The notes beneath the pieces are model-generated. The model was not told where the DNA came from. It saw nothing but the letters and a program-made list of their open reading frames with translations, and searched no databases. DNA of 64,000 nt from positions 186,001 to 250,000 of the forward strand of contig CAVTGS010000027.1 in NCBI GenBank assembly GCA_963734295.1. The letters run 5' to 3'. The position numbers and the translations under genes were made by a program. This DNA comes from JAEUMW01 sp963734295 (GTDB taxonomy: Bacteria > Pseudomonadota > Gammaproteobacteria > Burkholderiales > JAEUMW01). This document shows positions 1 through 9,889 of the stretch, piece after piece (positions within the stretch are counted from its first letter, which is position 1; each line of letters opens with the position of its first letter).

Positions 1-1102
1 TGAGCGGCAAGCCGCCGAGGCCCGCGGCCAGGACGGTGGCGAGCGCGAGCGTCGGCATCACGCGCGCCGTGCCCGTCGCCGCGACCACGCCGACGACGAG
101 AAAGAGCGCGCCTTTCACCAGCACGTGGTGCGACGCGTAGAACGCTGCGAGCAAAGGCGCCGCGCCGTCCCCTGCCGCCATCCCCATGCCGAGCACCGCC
201 GCGACGACGCCCATCTGGGAGACGCTCGAATAGGCGAGCACCGCCTTGGGATGGATCTGGGTGATACCGATCACGACCGCATAAAGCGCCGTGAACATGC
301 CGGCGGTGGCGAGCGCGCCGCCCCAATCGGCAAGCGGCGCGTCGAACGGCAGGAAGCGGATGAGTCCGATGATGCCGACTTTCACCACCGCCCCGGAGAG
401 CACGGCCGACGCGGGAACCGGCGCCGCCGAGTGCGCAAGCGGCATCCACACGTGCAGCGGCACAAGTCCCGCCTTGATGCCGAATCCGACGACAAGCAGC
501 GCGAGCGTGAGATTGCGGTGCGGTGACGACGGCAGCGCCGCCGCGGCGTCGCGGACGAGCAGGCTGTCGCCGGGCGTGACTGCTGCCAGCATCACGAAAC
601 CCATCAGCGCGAGCGCCTCTCCGGTGAGCGCCAAGCCGAGGTAGATGACAGCGGCACGGCGTGCGCGTGGCGTGTCGTCGTGGATCACGAGCCCGCTCGC
701 GCCGAGCGTGAGCATGCCGAGCAGGGCATAGAGGCTCACCATGTCGGCCGCGACGAAAATGCCGAGGCAGCCCGTGAGCGCCATCAGCCAGCACACCGCG
801 AAGCGGCCGGCCTTGGGTGAGCCGCTGAAGTAACTCGCGGCATACGCACCCGCGGCACTCCACAGCAGCGCGGCGACGCCGAGGAGCAGCGCGCCCGGCA
901 GGTCGAGCGCGAACGTGAGCCGCACGGTTCCGGTCCCGATCACGAGCGGCGACGCATCGACGGCGAGGATCGCTGTCGCGATGCCCGGCAGCGGCGCGAT
1001 CACGAGCCACGCGAGCATGCGCTCGCGCACGCCGCGCAGGACGCACGCCGCCAGCATCGCGAGAGGGAGCGCGAGGGTCACCCCGAGCAGGTAGGTCTTC
1101 AT
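1..1102 (-). CDS. Mrp-type antiporter subunit, MrpD/MrpA N-terminal-like (partial, runs off left edge)
   Basis: Proton-conducting membrane subunit of the ND4/ND5 (proton-translocating NADH dehydrogenase) family, last gene of the Mrp operon. Translation from the ATG at 1102 gives about 367 residues of nearly continuous hydrophobic helices, starting MKTYLLGVTLALPLAM, with the family's antiporter-domain pattern (LVPLHVWMPLAHSAAPVPAS, about residue 220). The start overlaps the stop of the preceding mrpD as ATGA, so translation is coupled. It is a second MrpD-like subunit, probably standing in for the N-terminal part of MrpA, whose C-terminal part appears fused to MrpB upstream. The 3' end is missing, so an extra C-terminal domain cannot be excluded. 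Confidence 0.85.
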   Translation of the reverse strand, partial: MKTYLLGVTLALPLAMLAACVLRGVRERMLAWLVIAPLPGIATAILAVDASPLVIGTGTVRLTFALDLPGALLLGVAALLWSAAGAYAASYFSGSPKAGRFAVCWLMALTGCLGIFVAADMVSLYALLGMLTLGASGLVIHDDTPRARRAAVIYLGLALTGEALALMGFVMLAAVTPGDSLLVRDAAAALPSSPHRNLTLALLVVGFGIKAGLVPLHVWMPLAHSAAPVPASAVLSGAVVKVGIIGLIRFLPFDAPLADWGGALATAGMFTALYAVVIGITQIHPKAVLAYSSVSQMGVVAAVLGMGMAAGDGAAPLLAAFYASHHVLVKGALFLVVGVVAATGTARVMPTLALATVLAAGLGGLPL

Positions 1103-2595
1103 CGAAAGCTCATCGCGGTCGGATCGGGACGGCCGATCGCGAGGAGGTCGACCGGCAGGAAGGCAACGAAGCCGAGCAGCACCGAACCCACCGCGAGCGC
1201 GAGCGCGACGGCCTCACTCCCACGAAGTACTTCGCCCTTCAGCTCGATCGGCGCGTCGGGTGCGGTCATCGCGCGCATCACCACCAGCACCACGTAGCAC
1301 GCGGTGAGCAGACCCCCGACGATCATCACCGCCGCCCACCACCACTGGCCGGTCGAGACCGACACCGAGAGCAGCAGCCATTTCGCGAGGAATCCGCCGG
1401 AGGGGGGCAGGCCGACGAGGGCGATACCCCCCAGGGCAAACGCGAAGACGCTCATGGGCATCAGGCGGCCGACACCCGCCAGCTCCGCGATGCGGTCGTG
1501 GCCGAGCGCGGCGTAGATGAGCCCCGCGGACATGAACATCGACGCCTTCGCGGTCGCGTGCGAGATCACCTGCATCAGGCCGCCCGCGAGTGCTGTCGCG
1601 CCGTCCGCCGCGGTCGACCCCGCGCCGAACGCGAGCGGAAACATGAGAAACAGGTAACCGATCTGCGCGACGGTCGAATACGCGATCAGGAGTTTTAGCC
1701 GCGCCTGCCGCAGAGCGAGCACGTTGCCGAAGAAGATCGCTCCGGCGCCGAGGGCGGCAAGAAGTTGTGCTCCCGCGGCGCTCGCCAGCCCCACGTCGAA
1801 CCAAAGCCGGACCAGCAGAAAGAACGAGCCCTTGATCACGAGCGCCGAAAGCACCGTGCTGGCCGGAGCGGGCGCCCCTGCGTGCGCGGGCGGCAGCCAC
1901 AGGTGCAGCGGAAAGAGCGCGGTCTTCGCGAGCAGGCCGGCCGTCATCAGCGCGGCGGCGGTGACCGTCGCCGGGTTCGAGTGCACGCGCGCGGCGAGCA
2001 TGGAGATGTCGAGGGTGCCGTAGCTGCCGTAGAGGAGGGGGATGCCGACGAGATAGAGCACCGAGCCGACGAGCGCGAAGAGCAGGTAGCGGAGCGCCGC
2101 CTGCAGCGTTTCGGCGCGGCCGTCGAGGGAGACGAGCGGCACCGCGGCGAACGTGAGCAACTCGAGCGCGACGTACAGCGTGAACAGGTCGGACGCGAGG
2201 AACACCGTGTTGAGCCCGCCCCAGACGCCGAGCAGGAGCGGCCAGAAGGCGAACGACGCACGCGCTTCGGGCGCTCCCGGCGGCGCACCGAACTCGGGTC
2301 CCGCGAAGAGCACGGTCGCGCCGATCACGACTGAAGTAACGAGCATCATCGCTGCCGCCAGCCCGTCGGCCCGCAGGCGCACACCGAGCGGCGGCGGCCA
2401 GGCGCCGAGGAGGTATTCGATCGCCTCGCCCGAGCGGGCCACGTCGAGCGCGATCGCCACTGCGAGCGCGAGCCCCACCGGCACCGCGGCGAGCGCGACC
2501 CGGTGGGCGTTGCGGCCGCCCACCGCCATCGCGACGAGGACCCCGACCGCGGGTGCCATCAACGCGAGCGGCAGCAGGGAGCCTCCGGGCGTCAT
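1099..2595 (-). CDS. mrpD: Na+/H+ antiporter subunit D (MrpD-like)
   Basis: 498-residue integral membrane protein of the ND2/ND4/ND5 antiporter family, core proton-translocating subunit of the Mrp cation/proton antiporter. About 14 hydrophobic segments span the whole length. The signature PLHLWLPPAHAGAPAPAST lies near residue 230 and is preceded by the conserved lysine in LLAKTALFP. Length matches family MrpD (about 490-500). It starts 21 bp after the mrpC stop and overlaps the next gene by ATGA. A neighbouring second D-like subunit means the complex has at least two channel subunits, as usual for Mrp (A and D). Confidence 0.92.
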   Translation of the reverse strand: MTPGGSLLPLALMAPAVGVLVAMAVGGRNAHRVALAAVPVGLALAVAIALDVARSGEAIEYLLGAWPPPLGVRLRADGLAAAMMLVTSVVIGATVLFAGPEFGAPPGAPEARASFAFWPLLLGVWGGLNTVFLASDLFTLYVALELLTFAAVPLVSLDGRAETLQAALRYLLFALVGSVLYLVGIPLLYGSYGTLDISMLAARVHSNPATVTAAALMTAGLLAKTALFPLHLWLPPAHAGAPAPASTVLSALVIKGSFFLLVRLWFDVGLASAAGAQLLAALGAGAIFFGNVLALRQARLKLLIAYSTVAQIGYLFLMFPLAFGAGSTAADGATALAGGLMQVISHATAKASMFMSAGLIYAALGHDRIAELAGVGRLMPMSVFAFALGGIALVGLPPSGGFLAKWLLLSVSVSTGQWWWAAVMIVGGLLTACYVVLVVMRAMTAPDAPIELKGEVLRGSEAVALALAVGSVLLGFVAFLPVDLLAIGRPDPTAMSFR

Positions 2596-2616
2596 GGTGT
2601 CGATCCCGAAGGCGGG

Positions 2617-2943
2617 TCAGGTGTCGGCGCGGTCGGGCGCCTCGGCTTCCAGTGTCGCGGCCCCGGCCGACTGGTGCAGGCGCAGGAGCAATGCCACCGC
2701 CAGCGCAGTCGCCGCGAAGGCGACGACGAGCCCGGTGATGGTGAGCGCCTGCAGCACCGGGTCACCGCCGAGGCCGGCCGCCTCGCCGCGGCGCGCGACC
2801 ACGCCGAAGAGCAGAAACACGCCGCTGCCGAGCAGGTTGAACGACAGGATCTTGCGCAACGGATCGGGATTCGTGACCAGGCCGTAGAGCCCCAGACCGA
2901 CGATGAGCGCAGCGGCGAGGCCGAGCAGCGTCGTGGCGCTCAT
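2617..2943 (-). CDS. mrpC: Na+/H+ antiporter subunit C (MrpC, NuoK-like)
   Basis: 108-residue protein with three predicted membrane helices, homologous to NuoK/MrpC. The ATG at 2943 overlaps the stop of the upstream mrpB-like gene as ATGA. The core carries the family pattern of an N-terminal helix, NLLGSGVFLLF in helix 2 and DPVLQALTITGLVVAFAAT in helix 3. The short hydrophilic C-terminal tail (about residues 93-108) is typical. It is expected to form part of the membrane channel with MrpA and MrpD. Position between B and D follows the canonical Mrp order, which supports the call. Confidence 0.93.
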   Translation of the reverse strand: MSATTLLGLAAALIVGLGLYGLVTNPDPLRKILSFNLLGSGVFLLFGVVARRGEAAGLGGDPVLQALTITGLVVAFAATALAVALLLRLHQSAGAATLEAEAPDRADT

Positions 2944-3884
2944 CGTGCGGCCCGCTGCGGCGCGCCGGCGAGCAACATGCCGAGCATCGCGGCGATCGAG
3001 AGCACCATCGCGATCTCGATCGCGATGATCAGTGCCTTCGCGTAGTCGACCGGGTAAGCGAGGAAGGCCTCCGCGATCACCATCCCCGCGAGCCCGACCA
3101 CGACGAACACCACCGGTCCGGCGAGCACCACGAGACGCAGCGACGTACGCTTGACCGGTGGCGCGTCCGCGAGCCCCGCCATCATCACGAGCACCCACAT
3201 CGCCGCGAGCACCGTGCCGGCCGCGAAAGCGCTGCCGGGCTCGTCGGCGCTCACCCAGAGCAGGTAGATGCCGACGATGACACCGAAAGGCGGCAACACG
3301 CGGGCGAAGAACGGCAATACGCCGTCGGGATCGGGGCGATACAGCGTGCCCGGCCGGCCACCCCAGGCGCGGTCCGGCGCGAGCGACCACACGCCGACGA
3401 CCGCGAGGACGAGCACGACCTTCTCGAGCAGCGTGTCGGTGGCGCGGTACGCCATCAGCACCGCCGTCACCGGATTGCCGAGGCCGGTCGCGCCGATCTC
3501 GGCCATCGCGACCGGCGCGAGCGTGGGTGCAGGCTCGGCGAAGTGCCAAACCGAGACGCCGAGCGCAACCGCGACGGTCGCGGACAGCAACGCCGCGCCC
3601 AGGCGCAGGGGCAGGCCCGGTGGCGCCGGCGGTGCGGCGCGTTCGGTGCCGCGCAACCGACCTGCCGCGCCGATCATGAGAACGCCGATGACTCCACTGC
3701 CGAGCGCGACCTCGGTCAATGCCACGTCGACCGCCTGCAGTCGCACCCACGCGACCCCGACGAGGAGGCCGTAGGCGGCGAAGGCGATTACCGCCGCAAA
3801 CGAGTTGCGCACCGCGCTCATGAAGAGCGCGATCGCGAGCAGCAGTCCGACCAGCCCGAGGTCGACCGCGAGCGACCAGCTCAC
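2940..3884 (-). CDS. mrpB: MrpB with N-terminal MrpA-C-terminal (DUF4040/MbhD-like) domain
   Basis: 314-residue membrane protein. Residues 1-75 resemble the DUF4040/MbhD domain normally at the C-terminal end of MrpA (AFAAYGLLVGVAWVRLQAVDV, then ALTEVALGSGVIGVLM). Residues about 160-310 resemble MnhB (FGVIVGIYLLWVSADEPGSA, AGTVLAAMWVLVMMAG). The GTG start at 3884 is chosen because it overlaps the mrpG stop as GTGA; the longer upstream frame is a shadow of mrpG. The fusion means the MrpA C-terminal module is separated from its N-terminal module, which is probably the D-like subunit at the left edge. Function within Mrp is established for the family; this domain assignment is by eye. Confidence 0.85.
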   Translation of the reverse strand: MSWSLAVDLGLVGLLLAIALFMSAVRNSFAAVIAFAAYGLLVGVAWVRLQAVDVALTEVALGSGVIGVLMIGAAGRLRGTERAAPPAPPGLPLRLGAALLSATVAVALGVSVWHFAEPAPTLAPVAMAEIGATGLGNPVTAVLMAYRATDTLLEKVVLVLAVVGVWSLAPDRAWGGRPGTLYRPDPDGVLPFFARVLPPFGVIVGIYLLWVSADEPGSAFAAGTVLAAMWVLVMMAGLADAPPVKRTSLRLVVLAGPVVFVVVGLAGMVIAEAFLAYPVDYAKALIIAIEIAMVLSIAAMLGMLLAGAPQRAAR

Positions 3885-4174
3885 GTGCTGCCGTCCCCGT
3901 CGCGCGCGACGCGTGCGATCAACTGTGCGACGGTTGCACCCGAGAGCAGCACGAGCAGCCACACGCACACGAGCTTCACCGCCACGAGCGTGCCGTCGAC
4001 GCGCGGCAGCAGACCGAGCACGATCAGCCCGAGTCCGAGGTTGTCGGCTTTGGAGAGCGCGTGCAGGCGCGTGAGCGAATCCGGGAAGCGGAGCAGGCCG
4101 ACCGTTCCGGCGAGGTAGAAGAAGGCACCCGCGAGCACGGCGGCGATGCTCAAGAGATCGAGCGCGGCGCTCAT
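3881..4174 (-). CDS. mrpG: Na+/H+ antiporter subunit G (MrpG)
   Basis: 97-residue protein with three hydrophobic segments. It shows the MnhG/PhaG pattern GTVGLLRFPDSLTRLHALSKADNLG (residues about 24-48), one of the most recognisable Mrp signatures. Start and stop overlap mrpF (ATGA at 4174) and the mrpB-like gene (GTGA at 3884), so translation across the operon is tightly coupled. MrpG is a small accessory subunit needed for a functional Mrp complex in studied bacteria. Confidence 0.93.
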   Translation of the reverse strand: MSAALDLLSIAAVLAGAFFYLAGTVGLLRFPDSLTRLHALSKADNLGLGLIVLGLLPRVDGTLVAVKLVCVWLLVLLSGATVAQLIARVARDGDGST

Positions 4175-4464
4175 CCGTGGTCTGCCGGCGCGGCGGTGTC
4201 CGCCTCGCGGTCGGTGCGCCGCGCCGCCTTCGCAAGGGCAACGGACACGAACGCCGCGAGCAGCGCGAGTGTGAGGGCGACGTCGATCGCGGCATACCGC
4301 TCGGCACCTTCGGCGAAGAGCAGCAACGCCCCGATGCCGCCGGAGCCGAGCAACTGGACCGCCATGATGCGGTCCGCTTCGCCCCTCGCGCGGAGCAGCG
4401 GCTTGAGGCCGAGCGCAGTCATGAGCAGCACGAAAGCCGACGCCGCGAGGAGGAAGGTCGTCAT
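4171..4464 (-). CDS. mrpF: Na+/H+ antiporter subunit F (MrpF)
   Basis: 97-residue, three-helix membrane protein of the MrpF/PhaF family. The family pattern of a short first helix followed by GEADRIMAVQLLGSGGIGALLLFA is visible (residues about 28-53). The ATG at 4464 overlaps the mrpE stop as ATGA and is preferred over an upstream in-frame start inside mrpE. The C-terminal tail from about residue 82 is charged and probably cytoplasmic. MrpF is a small subunit of the heteromeric antiporter; context is a complete Mrp set. Confidence 0.92.
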   Translation of the reverse strand: MTTFLLAASAFVLLMTALGLKPLLRARGEADRIMAVQLLGSGGIGALLLFAEGAERYAAIDVALTLALLAAFVSVALAKAARRTDREADTAAPADHG

Positions 4465-4943
4465 CGCGGCGACCCGTCGTCGAGCGTGCCCGCGACCATG
4501 GCCTCTACCTGGTCCAGCCCCTCGACGACAGGCTGGTTCACGTCGAGGCAATGGTAGCGGAGCATTTGCCCGTCATCGGCGAGCGGCACCGTGCCGGGCA
4601 TCAGGCTCGTGAGTGCGGCGAACGCGTTGCGCAGCGGTCCCGGCGCGAAGCCGCAGCGGTATTCCACGAAGCCGGGTGCGAGCGGCAGGCGCGGGTCGAG
4701 CGCGCGGCGCGCGACATCCCAGCCCGCGACCACCGACTGCCACAGGAAGCTCGCAGCGAGCCGCGCCAGCGCGGTCAAGCGCACGCGGCCGGCAGCGGGC
4801 GGCATCAGGTGCAGGCTCAACCAGGTGGCCAATGCCGCGGTGAAGATGCCGGCGACGAGATCGCCCACGCCGGTACCGATCAGCACGATCCAGAACGCGA
4901 GATAGCAGGCACCGCGAATCACTGCCGCTCGCACGTACGCCAT
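4461..4943 (-). CDS. mrpE: Na+/H+ antiporter subunit E (MrpE)
   Basis: 160-residue protein, first recognisable gene of the Mrp operon. An N-terminal hydrophobic region (residues about 8-55) precedes the conserved MrpE soluble part: CGFAPGPLRNAFAALTSLMPGT, then a terminal domain with YHCLDVNQPV. The ATG at 4943 is chosen because residues from there match the family. The longer frame to 5126 would run through the neighbouring glycine-zipper gene. MrpE is required for full antiport in some species and may help assembly. Confidence 0.9.
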   Translation of the reverse strand: MAYVRAAVIRGACYLAFWIVLIGTGVGDLVAGIFTAALATWLSLHLMPPAAGRVRLTALARLAASFLWQSVVAGWDVARRALDPRLPLAPGFVEYRCGFAPGPLRNAFAALTSLMPGTVPLADDGQMLRYHCLDVNQPVVEGLDQVEAMVAGTLDDGSPR

Positions 4944-4971
4944 GGGCTGCGCCGCGAGCGGAGGTGCGGGA

Positions 4972-5544
4972 TCAATCGCCGCAGAGCAGCCGGACGCGCC
5001 GCTCTGCGCGATCGAATTCGTCGTCGGTCTGCGCTGCGAGCAGCTGGTTCTTGGCCGCGACGCAGGCGTCCGCTTCCTGCACGGCGGCCTGGGCGGGCGC
5101 CGCGGCACCCGGCGCGCACCGGCCATCGTCGACGAGACGCAGATTGTTGAACTGACCGCGTTCGACAGCGACGCAGTCCCCCACGCGCAGCCCCGCCTCG
5201 TCCGTCACCATCGTGATGGTGGTACCGCCGACCAGGACGGTGTACTGGAACGCCTGGCCCCGGGTCGCCATTCTGCCCACCTGCTGTCCGGCCACGGCGC
5301 CGCCGATGCCCCCCAGGATGCGGTTGCTGCCCGAGCGTCCGGAGCCGACGGCAGCGCCGAGCGTGCCGCCGAGCAGCGCCCCGCCGACCTGCGCGCCCGA
5401 ACTGTCCGTGGTCACGAGGCTCACGTTCGTAATGCGACCGTACTGCACGGAGGTCTGCGCCCAGGCTGCACTCGACAGTGCAGTCAGCGCGATTACGAGA
5501 AACACTCTGCCCCAGCCGTTTACCTTTCCTTGCGTCGAGCGCAT
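4972..5544 (-). CDS. Exported glycine-zipper protein (17 kDa surface antigen-like)
   Basis: 190-residue protein with a cleavable signal peptide (residues 1-29, ending SSAAWA) and a strong AAGGAGA ribosome site 9 bp before the ATG at 5544. Residues about 50-95 are a glycine zipper (VGGALLGGTLGAAVGSG, then ILGGIGGAVAGQQVG), typical of outer-membrane SlyB/17 kDa antigen-like proteins that pack glycine-rich helices in a bilayer. It has no lipobox cysteine. Two cysteines near the C-terminus (DACVAAK and LLCGD) could pair. Lies 28 bp upstream of mrpE on the same strand, but its role with Mrp is unclear. Confidence 0.8.
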   Translation of the reverse strand: MRSTQGKVNGWGRVFLVIALTALSSAAWAQTSVQYGRITNVSLVTTDSSGAQVGGALLGGTLGAAVGSGRSGSNRILGGIGGAVAGQQVGRMATRGQAFQYTVLVGGTTITMVTDEAGLRVGDCVAVERGQFNNLRLVDDGRCAPGAAAPAQAAVQEADACVAAKNQLLAAQTDDEFDRAERRVRLLCGD

Positions 5545-5576
5545 GCCGATTCTCCTTGCGTGACTTGGTATTGCGT

Positions 5577-8500
5577 TCAGGTTGCGGGCGCGGTGCCGGA
5601 CACTTGCCGATCCGCCCCCGGTTTGCCCTTGAAGACCGTCACGTAAACCGTGGGCAGGAATACGAGGGTGAGGAGTGTGGCCACCATCAGGCCGCCCATG
5701 ATGGCGAAGGCCATCGGGCCCCAGAACACCGTCGGCGCGATCGGAATCAGACCGAGCACCGTGGAAAGCGCCGTGAGCGACATCGGCCGCAGGCGCGACG
5801 TGGCGGCCGCGACCACGGCGTCCCATACGTTCTTGCCTTCGGCACGGTCGGTCTCGATCTGAACGATGAGAATCACCGCATTCTTCGCGATCATCCCCAG
5901 GAGCGAGAGGATGCCGAGGATCGCGACGAAGCCGAGCGGCCGCCGAGACGCCAGCAGCGCCGCGACCACCCCGATGATGCCGAGCGGCAGGATGACGAGC
6001 ACGACCGAGAGGCTGCGGAAACTCTGTAGCTGGAACATGAGGACGGTGAGCATCAGCATCAGCATCAGCGGCACCACCGCGAAGACCGACGCGCTCGACG
6101 CCGCACTCTCCTCGGCAATGCCACCGGTTTCGATCCGGTACTGCTTGGGCAGGCTCGCATTCAACTCGGCGATCTTCGGCGCGAGCGTGGTCACGGCATC
6201 GTCGGGCAGCACGCCCGGCACGACGTCGGCCAGCACCGTCAACGTCGGCACCCGGTTACGGCGCCAGACCAGCGGGTACTCCTGCTCGTACTCGAAGCTC
6301 GCGAACTGGCTCATCGGTACGGTACGTCCGCCGGGAATCGGGACCTGCAGAGAGCGCAGCGTCGAGATGGAGGCGCGCTGTTCATCGGTTGCGCGGGCCA
6401 CCACGTCGATGAGGTAGATGTTGTCGCGGACCTGGGTCACCGTCGAACCGGACACGGCCGCATTCAACACCGACGCGATCATCCGCGAGCTGACGCCCAG
6501 CCGGCGGGCCTGGTCCTGATCGATCTTGATGCGCAGTTGCCGCGACGGCTCCAGCCAGTCGTAGTTGACGAGGCGCGTGCCGGAATCGGACGCGACCACC
6601 TGCGCGAGCTCCTTCGCGATCTCCCGCACTTTCTCGATGTCGGGACCGATCACGCGGTACTGGATCGGCCACCCGACCGGTGGACCGAGCTCGAGGGGCG
6701 CCACGCGGGAGACGACATCCGGGAACTGCTCGGCCAGCACGGTCTCGAGCTCCTTCTGCAGGCGCATCCGCGCGTCCACGTCCTTCGCGACGATCACGAA
6801 CTGCGCGAAGAACGGGTTCGCTAGCTGGACGTTGAGCGTGAGGATGAACCGGATCGCGCCGCGGCCGACGTAGGTGCTCCAGTGATCGACGTCCTCGTTT
6901 TTCGCGAGGATGTCGTCGAGGCGCCTGGCGGCTTCCTCGGTAGCGAAGATCGACGCGTTCTGCCGCAGGGTGAGGTCGACAACGAGCTCGGGCCGGTCGG
7001 AAGCCGGGAAGAACTGCTGCGGCACGAACCGCACCAGAAAGACCGCCAGCGACGAACGCGGCAATCGTGATACCGATCGTGAGCCACCGGGCGCGCATTG
7101 CCGCGTTCAGGAAGCTGCCGTATCCCCGCAGCAGCTTGCTCGGCTTCGCATCGGCGCCCGCCTTCGGCGGCTTCAGGATGGCCATGCCGATCACCGGCGC
7201 GAAGATCACCGCGACGAACCACGACACGATGAGCGCAATGCCGACGACCGCGAAGATCGAAAACGTGTACTCCCCGGCCGAGCTCTTGGCGAAACCGATC
7301 GGCACGAAGCCGGCTATCGTGATCAGCGTGCCGGCCAGCATCGGTGCGGCGAGCGTCTTGTAAGCAAAGGTGGCGGCGTCTTCCTTCGTGTCGCCCGCTG
7401 CGAGGCGCCGGATCGCCGCGTCGACGGTCGTCATCGCATCGTCGACGAGCAGCGTCAGCGCGATGATGAGCGCGCCGAGCGAGATGCGCTGCAGGTCGAT
7501 GTCGGTGATGTCCATCACCGCGAACACGATCGCGAGCGTGAGCGGAATCGCCAGCGCCACCACCGCGCCGGGGCGCACGCCGAGACTGACGAAGCTGCAG
7601 ACGAGGATGATCACGATCGCCTGCCAGAGGGATTCCATGAATTCGCCGATCGCGGTGTCGACCGTCACCGCCTGGTCGGCGACCAGCGTCGGCTCGATGC
7701 CGATCGGCAGATTGGCCCGGATGTCGGCCATCTCCTTCGTCAGGTTGGTTCCGAGGGCGAGGATGTCGCCGCCGTCGCGCATGGCGATCGCCAGCCCGAT
7801 TGACGGCTTGCCGTTTACCCGAAACATCGGCTGGGGCGGATCGACGAACCCACGCCGCACTTCGGCGATGTCGCCCAAACGAATGTTGCGTCCGCCGGCG
7901 ACGAAGTTGACGCCGCGGATGTCCTCTTCGTTGTCGAACGCGCCCGAGACCCGCAGCGTGACGCGCTCGTCCCCGGTTTCCAGCACGCCCGCCGGCCGGA
8001 CGATGTTCTGTGCCTGCAGCGCCGCGATCAGGCTCGGATAGTCGAGGCCGAGTCCGGCGAGACGCTCGGTGGAAAATTCGATGAAGATCTGCTCGTCCTG
8101 GGCCCCGAGGATTTCGATCTTCGATACGTCGGGCACGAGCAGCAGCCGCGAGCGCGCGTCTTCCACGTAGTCCCGCAACTCGCGCTGGGTGAATCCGTCC
8201 GCCGAGAAGCCGTAGATGATGCCAAAGGTGTCACCGAAGTCGTCGTTGAAGCCCGGACCGATGACCCCGGTGGGCAGCGTACGGCGGATGTCGGTCACGT
8301 TCTTTCGGACCTGATACCAGATGTCCGGCACCTCCTCGGGCGGCGTCGAGCCCTTCAGGTCGACGAACATCGTCGTGAATCCCGGCGTCGTGTAGCTGCG
8401 AATGTTGTCGAGGTGACGCGTTTCCTGCAGCTTGCGCTCGATACGCTCGGTGACCTGGTCGAGGGTCTCCTCGAGCGTCGCGCCCGGCCAGGCTGCAAAC

Positions 8501-8649
8501 ACGACCATCGTCCGGAAAGTGAAGAGGGGATCCTCGGCGCGTCCAAGCCGGAGAAACGCCAGCGTTCCCGCCAGGACGGCGCCGATCATGAGGAAGACGA
8601 TGAGCGATCGACGGTGGATCGCCCATTCCGACAAATTCGGGCCGATCAC
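5577..8649 (-). pseudogene. RND efflux permease (AcrB family), one frameshift
   Basis: Inner-membrane drug/solute:proton antiporter of the HAE1/AcrB type. The N-terminal frame (8649-7051, from MIGPNLSEWAIHRRSL) carries helix 1 and the first porter and membrane halves. The C-terminal frame (7049-5577) carries the second half, ending near VFKGKPGADRQVSG. Removing one base near 7050 joins them as AAFV-LAVFLVRFVPQQFF, exactly the helix-7 region expected, and gives about 1023 residues, the normal RND length. The start overlaps the adaptor gene stop by 4 bp. The frameshift may be a sequencing error, because both halves keep conserved sequence. A likely periplasmic adaptor is encoded just upstream; no outer-membrane partner is adjacent. 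Confidence 0.9.
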
Positions 8650-9686
8650 TTCGAGGCCTCGAGCAGCCGCACCTTCTGGCCGGGGCGCAGCGCCTGGACG
8701 CCCGCTGTGACGACGATTTCACCGGGTTTGAGCCCGCTGCCGACGATCACCTGATCCGGCGCGAAGCTCGCCACCTCGACGTTCCGCAAAGAAACCGTAT
8801 TGTTCGCAGGGTCGACCACCCAGACCGAGGGTTGCCGATCCGCGCGGGTGAGCGCGGAGGCGGGGATCTCGATACCGGACGCGCCGCCAACGCGCATGCG
8901 TCCGGTGACCGTGCTGCCCAGGCGCATCGCCGGGGGCGGATTGATGAGGGCAACGCGGACCTGAAACGTGCCGGTGATCGCGTCGGCCCGCGGCGATACT
9001 TCGCGCACGCGGCCCTTCGCCGTCACCTTGGGATTCATCGTGAGCGCGACGGTGATCTGGGGTTGGCTCGGCGCGATGTCCTTGACCTGCGGCGACACGT
9101 CGAAGACTGCGTCGATGCCCCCCTTCTGCGCGAGCTGCACGACCATGCGGCCGGCCTGCACCACCTCGCCCGGCTCCGCGCCGACGGCCGTCACGGCGCC
9201 CGCCACATTGGCGACGAGCCGCGTATAGCCGAGCCGGTTCTGGGCGATATCCACATTCGCCTTCGCGGCGTCCACCTGCGATTCCGCAGCCTTGCGGGTC
9301 GCCACCACCTGGTCGAAGGCGGCCTTCGAGATGAAGTTGTCGTCGAGCAGCCGTTTCTGGCGCTGATAATTGTTCTGCGCTTCCACCATGCGCGCGTTCG
9401 CTGCGGCAAGGTCCGCACGCGCCGCCTGCAGGCCGCTCTCCTCGTTCTCGGGGTTCAGCGTGGCGACCACCTGACCGACGCGGACGGTGTCGCCGACATT
9501 CACCTTCCGCTCGATCACCCGGCCATCGATACGGAAACCCAGGTTGACTTCGGTTTCCGCCTGCACCCTTCCGGTGAGGGAAACCGTGTCGCCGCCGGGA
9601 CGCTGCTGGCCGATGACGACGCGGACCGGTCGGATTTCCGGCGCGGTGGGCTCCTCGGCGGACTTGCAGGCCGCGAGCATCAGCAC
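8646..9686 (-). CDS. RND efflux periplasmic adaptor lipoprotein (HlyD/AcrA family)
   Basis: About 346 residues with the MFP order: lipobox LMLAAC at the N-terminus, barrel-sandwich half (GRVIERKVNVGDTVRVGQVV, about 50-70), alpha-hairpin (about 85-150), second half-lipoyl (VGAEPGEVVQAGRMV), and beta-barrel and membrane-proximal domains. It links the adjacent RND permease to an outer-membrane channel. The leader looks damaged: an in-frame TAA lies at 9716-9714, so only a short signal without basic residues remains. Dropping one base near 9714 would join a leader starting at a GTG at 9756 (SPLPAFRSFALSTRV) to LSLLALSVLMLAAC, a normal lipoprotein signal. The printed start at 9686 is thus a minimum. 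Confidence 0.87.
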   Translation of the reverse strand: MLMLAACKSAEEPTAPEIRPVRVVIGQQRPGGDTVSLTGRVQAETEVNLGFRIDGRVIERKVNVGDTVRVGQVVATLNPENEESGLQAARADLAAANARMVEAQNNYQRQKRLLDDNFISKAAFDQVVATRKAAESQVDAAKANVDIAQNRLGYTRLVANVAGAVTAVGAEPGEVVQAGRMVVQLAQKGGIDAVFDVSPQVKDIAPSQPQITVALTMNPKVTAKGRVREVSPRADAITGTFQVRVALINPPPAMRLGSTVTGRMRVGGASGIEIPASALTRADRQPSVWVVDPANNTVSLRNVEVASFAPDQVIVGSGLKPGEIVVTAGVQALRPGQKVRLLEASK

Positions 9687-9889
9687 CGACAGTGCGAGGA
9701 GGGACAGTTACACGAGTCGACAGGGCGAATGATCTGAATGCTGGGAGCGGGGACACGTTGCACTCGAACTCTTCATTGGTGATTGCCCGGCATTCTCCCT
9801 GTTGCCGCGACGCAGGGCAACCGGCCGCGAGCGAGAATGTGGCGCACGATGCAGAGGCGTGACACGCTTGTGACAGCCCCCGTATCGTC

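Noticed and set aside
2617..3750. 377-codon minus-strand frame ending with MrpC
   Set aside because: Only the last 108 codons (from 2943) match MrpC; the rest is a shadow of the mrpB-like gene.
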